Both the position numbers and the translations under genes were made by a program. Of a stretch of 64,000 bases of DNA, positions 61,594 through 64,000 are shown piece after piece. The notes below the pieces were generated by a model. That model worked only from the letters and a program-made list of their open reading frames with translations, ran no database searches and had not been told where the DNA came from. Positions within the stretch are counted from its first letter, which is position 1. Every line of letters begins with the position of its first letter. The DNA comes from Motilibacter deserti. Lineage in GTDB: Bacteria > Actinomycetota > Actinomycetes > Motilibacterales > Motilibacteraceae. The stretch lies in contig NZ_JAANNP010000001.1 in NCBI RefSeq assembly GCF_011250635.1, forward strand, positions 776,933 to 840,932. Direction: 5' to 3'.

Positions 61594-61881
61594 GTGGTGG
61601 GGTGGCCCGAGGAGGACGTGGACCCGGACGAGGGCGGCCGCTGCGCGCACGAGTTCACCCGCTTCCGCCCGTGGCCGGTCACGCTGCGCTGGCGCTGCCG
61701 CCGCTGCGGGCTCGTGACCCGCTACTACGACGGGATGGACGTCGGCATGGGCCGGCCGATGACCCGGCACATGGACGTCGCCCTGCGCGGGGTCAACACG
61801 GTCAAGGACGAGGACGGCCTGGTGGAGCGGCTGCGCTCCCGGGTCGAGGCGGCCCGCGGGGTGCGCCGGCTGCGCGAGTAG
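61594..61881 (+). CDS. Small hypothetical protein with Cys cluster
   Basis: A 95-residue protein. [29 protein letters not shown] carries three Cys and one His that could bind zinc. The second half is charged ([27 protein letters not shown]). No family is recognised. The GTG at 61594 is chosen because TACGCT lies 7 nt upstream; a second GTG follows directly. It is divergent from prfB. Confidence 0.7.
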   Translation: MVGWPEEDVDPDEGGRCAHEFTRFRPWPVTLRWRCRRCGLVTRYYDGMDVGMGRPMTRHMDVALRGVNTVKDEDGLVERLRSRVEAARGVRRLRE

Positions 61882-61906
61882 CCGGCGCACCCCGTCCCCC
61901 TGGGCC

Positions 61907-62786
61907 TCAGCAGTCGAGGTACGTGCACCCGCCCGCCGCGTTGCCGGCGGCCCGGTTGCCGCCGAGGTCGACGGTGCCCTCCGGGGCGGAGAAGCCGAGC
62001 GCGGAGTTCCCCGTGGCGCGGTTGCGCACGAGCCGGTTGCCCGGCTCGTCGATGCGGAACCCGTGCTCGCCGTTGCCGACCGCCTCGTTGCGGTCGAGCA
62101 GGGCGCCTTCCGTCCAGAAGTCCAGGGCGAACCCGTCGTACCGGTTGTCGGCGGCGAGGTTGCGCTCGGCGACCGCGTCCTCGGCCTGGTAGAGCAGCAG
62201 CCCGTAGAACACATTGCGGTTGAGCTCGTTCCGCTCATAGGTGTTGCCGGTCGAGTAGCGGTCGATGACGCCGCCGTGGCCGTTGTCGTTGACCGTGGAC
62301 CGCCGCACGGTCGTGTCCTCGCTCGACATCACCTCGATGCCGGCGAACTCGTTGCCGCTGGCGTCGACGCGCTCCAGGACGACGCCCTCGCCGTGTCCGA
62401 TGGCGATGCCGATCGCGTTGTCGGTGGTCGTGACCCTGTCGATCCGGCCGCCGGCAGCCCGCTCGAAGTAGACGCCATGCGTGAAGCCGCGGACGGTGCC
62501 GCGGCGTACGACCACGCCGTCGTGCTCGCCGTAGTTGTCGATCCCGACCCCGCGGCCCGGCCCGGAGACGGTGTGGCCGGCCAGGTCGATCGTGATGCCG
62601 GGGGCGCCGACGAACAGGCCGGTGCCGCTGCACTCGAGGTCAGTCGTGAGCCGCACGCTGGTGGTCAGGACTGCACCGCACTCCACGGCGGGGGCGACCC
62701 GGGCAGGCGTGGCCGCCGCGGCCGGGGCGGCGGCGGGTGGCGGCGGCGGCGAGCGCGGTGGGGAGGGCGAGACGGCGGGACAGCAT
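61907..62786 (-). pseudogene. Secreted parallel beta-helix protein with a frameshift in its signal peptide region
   Basis: From about 62690 to 61907 one frame encodes about 260 residues of right-handed beta-helix repeats (GITIDLAGHTVSGPG, NEFAGIEVMSSEDTTVRRS, NRYDGFALDFWTEGALLDRN). No good start exists in that frame. The +1-related frame has ATG 62786, preceded by GGAGG, and reads MLSRRLALPTALAAAAT. Removing one C from the CCC at 62737-62735 would join the two as a normal signal peptide and mature protein. Cysteines at both ends may pair. Members act as carbohydrate-active or surface proteins. Confidence 0.75.
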
Positions 62787-63025
62787 GGGAGGCCTCCGGG
62801 AGGGTGGGCCGAGCGCGGGTGGCTCCGGCTCGGGGCGCCGGCCCGGTCGGCCGGACGCCTGCCGAGCGTCGCCCGGCGGCCTGTCATCCGGCTGTCAGTG
62901 GGCTGTCGCAGACTCGGGCGGCGCGGCCCGGGCTCGCCGGGCGGGATGACGGGGCGAAGTCGGGCTGTTGGACACGCGGGTGGCCGAGCGCAAAGAGCGC
63001 GCGGTCAGGCCACGGGCCGGTGACA

Positions 63026-64000
63026 ATGTGGGGCGGCGTCGACGCCGTGGACCAGGACGACAGGAGCTCCTTGAACGGCGTACAGGCGGACCCGGTGCCG
63101 GCACCCCGGCTGGACGATGAGCTCGACGAGGTGCAGGCCGAGGAGCAGGACGAGGCGCACCCCGCGGCGGAGCTGGTCGCCCGCGAGACGGCAGCCGAGC
63201 AGGCGCACCTGGACGAGGTCTACGCGCACCTCGACCGGCGCCGCGCCGAGGTGTCCGCACAGCTGGCCAAGGCCGAGCGCGCCCCCACGGCGGGGACCCC
63301 GGCGGCCCGGGTCGAGCGCGACGCCCTCGTCCGGATGTACTCCGAGCGCGCCGCCACGCTGCGCGGCGTCGAGGAGCGGCTGCTGTTCGGCCGGCTCGAC
63401 ATGGTCGACGGCGCGAGCCACTACGTCGGCCGGGTGGGGCTGTCGACCGACGACCGCGTCCAGCTCCTGCTCGACTGGCGCGCGCCGGCCGCCGCCGCGT
63501 TCTACCAGGCCACCGCTGCGACCCCGCTCGGCGTCGCGCGCCGCCGCCACCTGTCCACCGAGCAGCGCCGGGTCACGGGCATCGAGGACGAGCTGCTCGA
63601 CACGAGTGCCGGCGGCCATCCCGCGGTCGCCGGGCAGGGCGCGCTGCTCGCCGCGCTCAACGCGCGCCGCAGCGGCCGCATGCGCGACATCGTGACGACC
63701 ATCCAGGCCGAGCAGGACCGCATCATCCGCGCGCCGCTGCCCGGCGTGCTCGTCGTCCAGGGCGGGCCCGGCACGGGCAAGACGGCCGTGGCGCTGCACC
63801 GGGCGGCGTACCTCCTCTTCACCCACCGCGAGCGCATCGCCTCCTCCGGCGTGCTGGTGGTCGGGCCGAACCGCGCGTTCCTGCGCTACATCGAGCAGGT
63901 CCTGCCGAGCCTCGGCGAGACCGGCGCCGTGCTCTCGACGCCGGGCCAGCTCTTCCCCGGCGTGGACGCCACCGCCCTCGAGTCGGCGGACGCCGCGGCG
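63026..64000 (+). CDS. HelD-type ATPase/helicase (N-terminal part)
   Basis: The first 325 residues of a large UvrD/Rep-like ATPase, cut by the window edge. An N-terminal coiled coil (about 35-90: ETAAEQAHLDEVYAHLDRRRAE) is followed by FGRLDMVDGASHYVGRVGLSTDDR and WRAPAAAAFYQATAATPLGVARRRH. Walker A VVQGGPGTGKTAVALHRAAYLL has its GKT at about residues 251-253. This is the HelD pattern. HelD removes stalled RNA polymerase and can give rifampicin tolerance. The ATG at 63026 is uncertain; TTG 63071 with AGGAG upstream is an alternative. Confidence 0.9.
   Translation, partial: MWGGVDAVDQDDRSSLNGVQADPVPAPRLDDELDEVQAEEQDEAHPAAELVARETAAEQAHLDEVYAHLDRRRAEVSAQLAKAERAPTAGTPAARVERDALVRMYSERAATLRGVEERLLFGRLDMVDGASHYVGRVGLSTDDRVQLLLDWRAPAAAAFYQATAATPLGVARRRHLSTEQRRVTGIEDELLDTSAGGHPAVAGQGALLAALNARRSGRMRDIVTTIQAEQDRIIRAPLPGVLVVQGGPGTGKTAVALHRAAYLLFTHRERIASSGVLVVGPNRAFLRYIEQVLPSLGETGAVLSTPGQLFPGVDATALESADAAA

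Overview
The window is one continuous piece of a very GC-rich chromosome. An actinobacterium is indicated by the conserved gene neighbourhoods (clpS-DUF2017-mec-cysO-cysM opposite pncB; prfB-ftsE-ftsX-ctpA-smpB with ssrA nearby), by frequent GTG starts, by start codons sitting 6 to 8 nt after TANNNT -10 boxes (leaderless transcripts), and by families such as DUF3039, DUF7455 and the MSMEG_6728 type. No transposase, integrase, tRNA, rRNA or CRISPR array was seen. The genus cannot be fixed from the sequence alone.

Layout. 0-2 kb: CysO-dependent cysteine synthesis (cysM is cut by the window edge) behind clpS and DUF2017. 2.1-5.1 kb: nicotinate phosphoribosyltransferase and a PiT phosphate transporter with its DUF47 partner. 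5.2-12.8 kb: AI-2E family membrane protein, a DEAH helicase, a frameshifted MFS transporter, DUF3039, YqgE, a VanZ-like protein and an ACT-domain malic enzyme. 12.8-24 kb: a pyrimidine-dimer glycosylase-like gene, two large SpoIIE-type phosphatases that carry their own RsbW-like ATPase domains, a PAP2 enzyme, nitroreductase, aldo/keto reductase and a sodium:solute symporter. 24-28 kb: an MMPL exporter in an operon with a NarL-type two-component system, preceded by a 26-bp perfect palindrome.

28-46 kb: an Sdh1-type succinate dehydrogenase (sdhC-sdhA-sdhB); an acetate permease with DUF485; 5-oxoprolinase pxpABC; two tandem spore-photoproduct-lyase-like radical SAM genes; an unusual four-gene envelope cluster (large membrane protein, small protein with the same glycine/asparagine motif, zinc-ribbon/TM/SPOR-like protein, exported amidase); a two-domain acetyltransferase; and tdh-kbl for threonine breakdown.

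46-64 kb: small secreted proteins; tmRNA, whose tag reads ANSQRTVALAA; a secreted protease island (trypsin type, a HExxH zincin, and an immune inhibitor A-like peptidase); then smpB, ctpA, an EnvC-like M23 hydrolase, ftsX, ftsE and prfB. The right end holds a frameshifted secreted beta-helix protein and the start of a HelD-type RNA polymerase-recycling ATPase.

The best candidate for something undescribed is the envelope cluster at 39.0-42.9 kb. The repeated leaderless promoter design, the 26-bp palindrome, and the two frameshifts (9.53 kb and 62.74 kb) also deserve checks.
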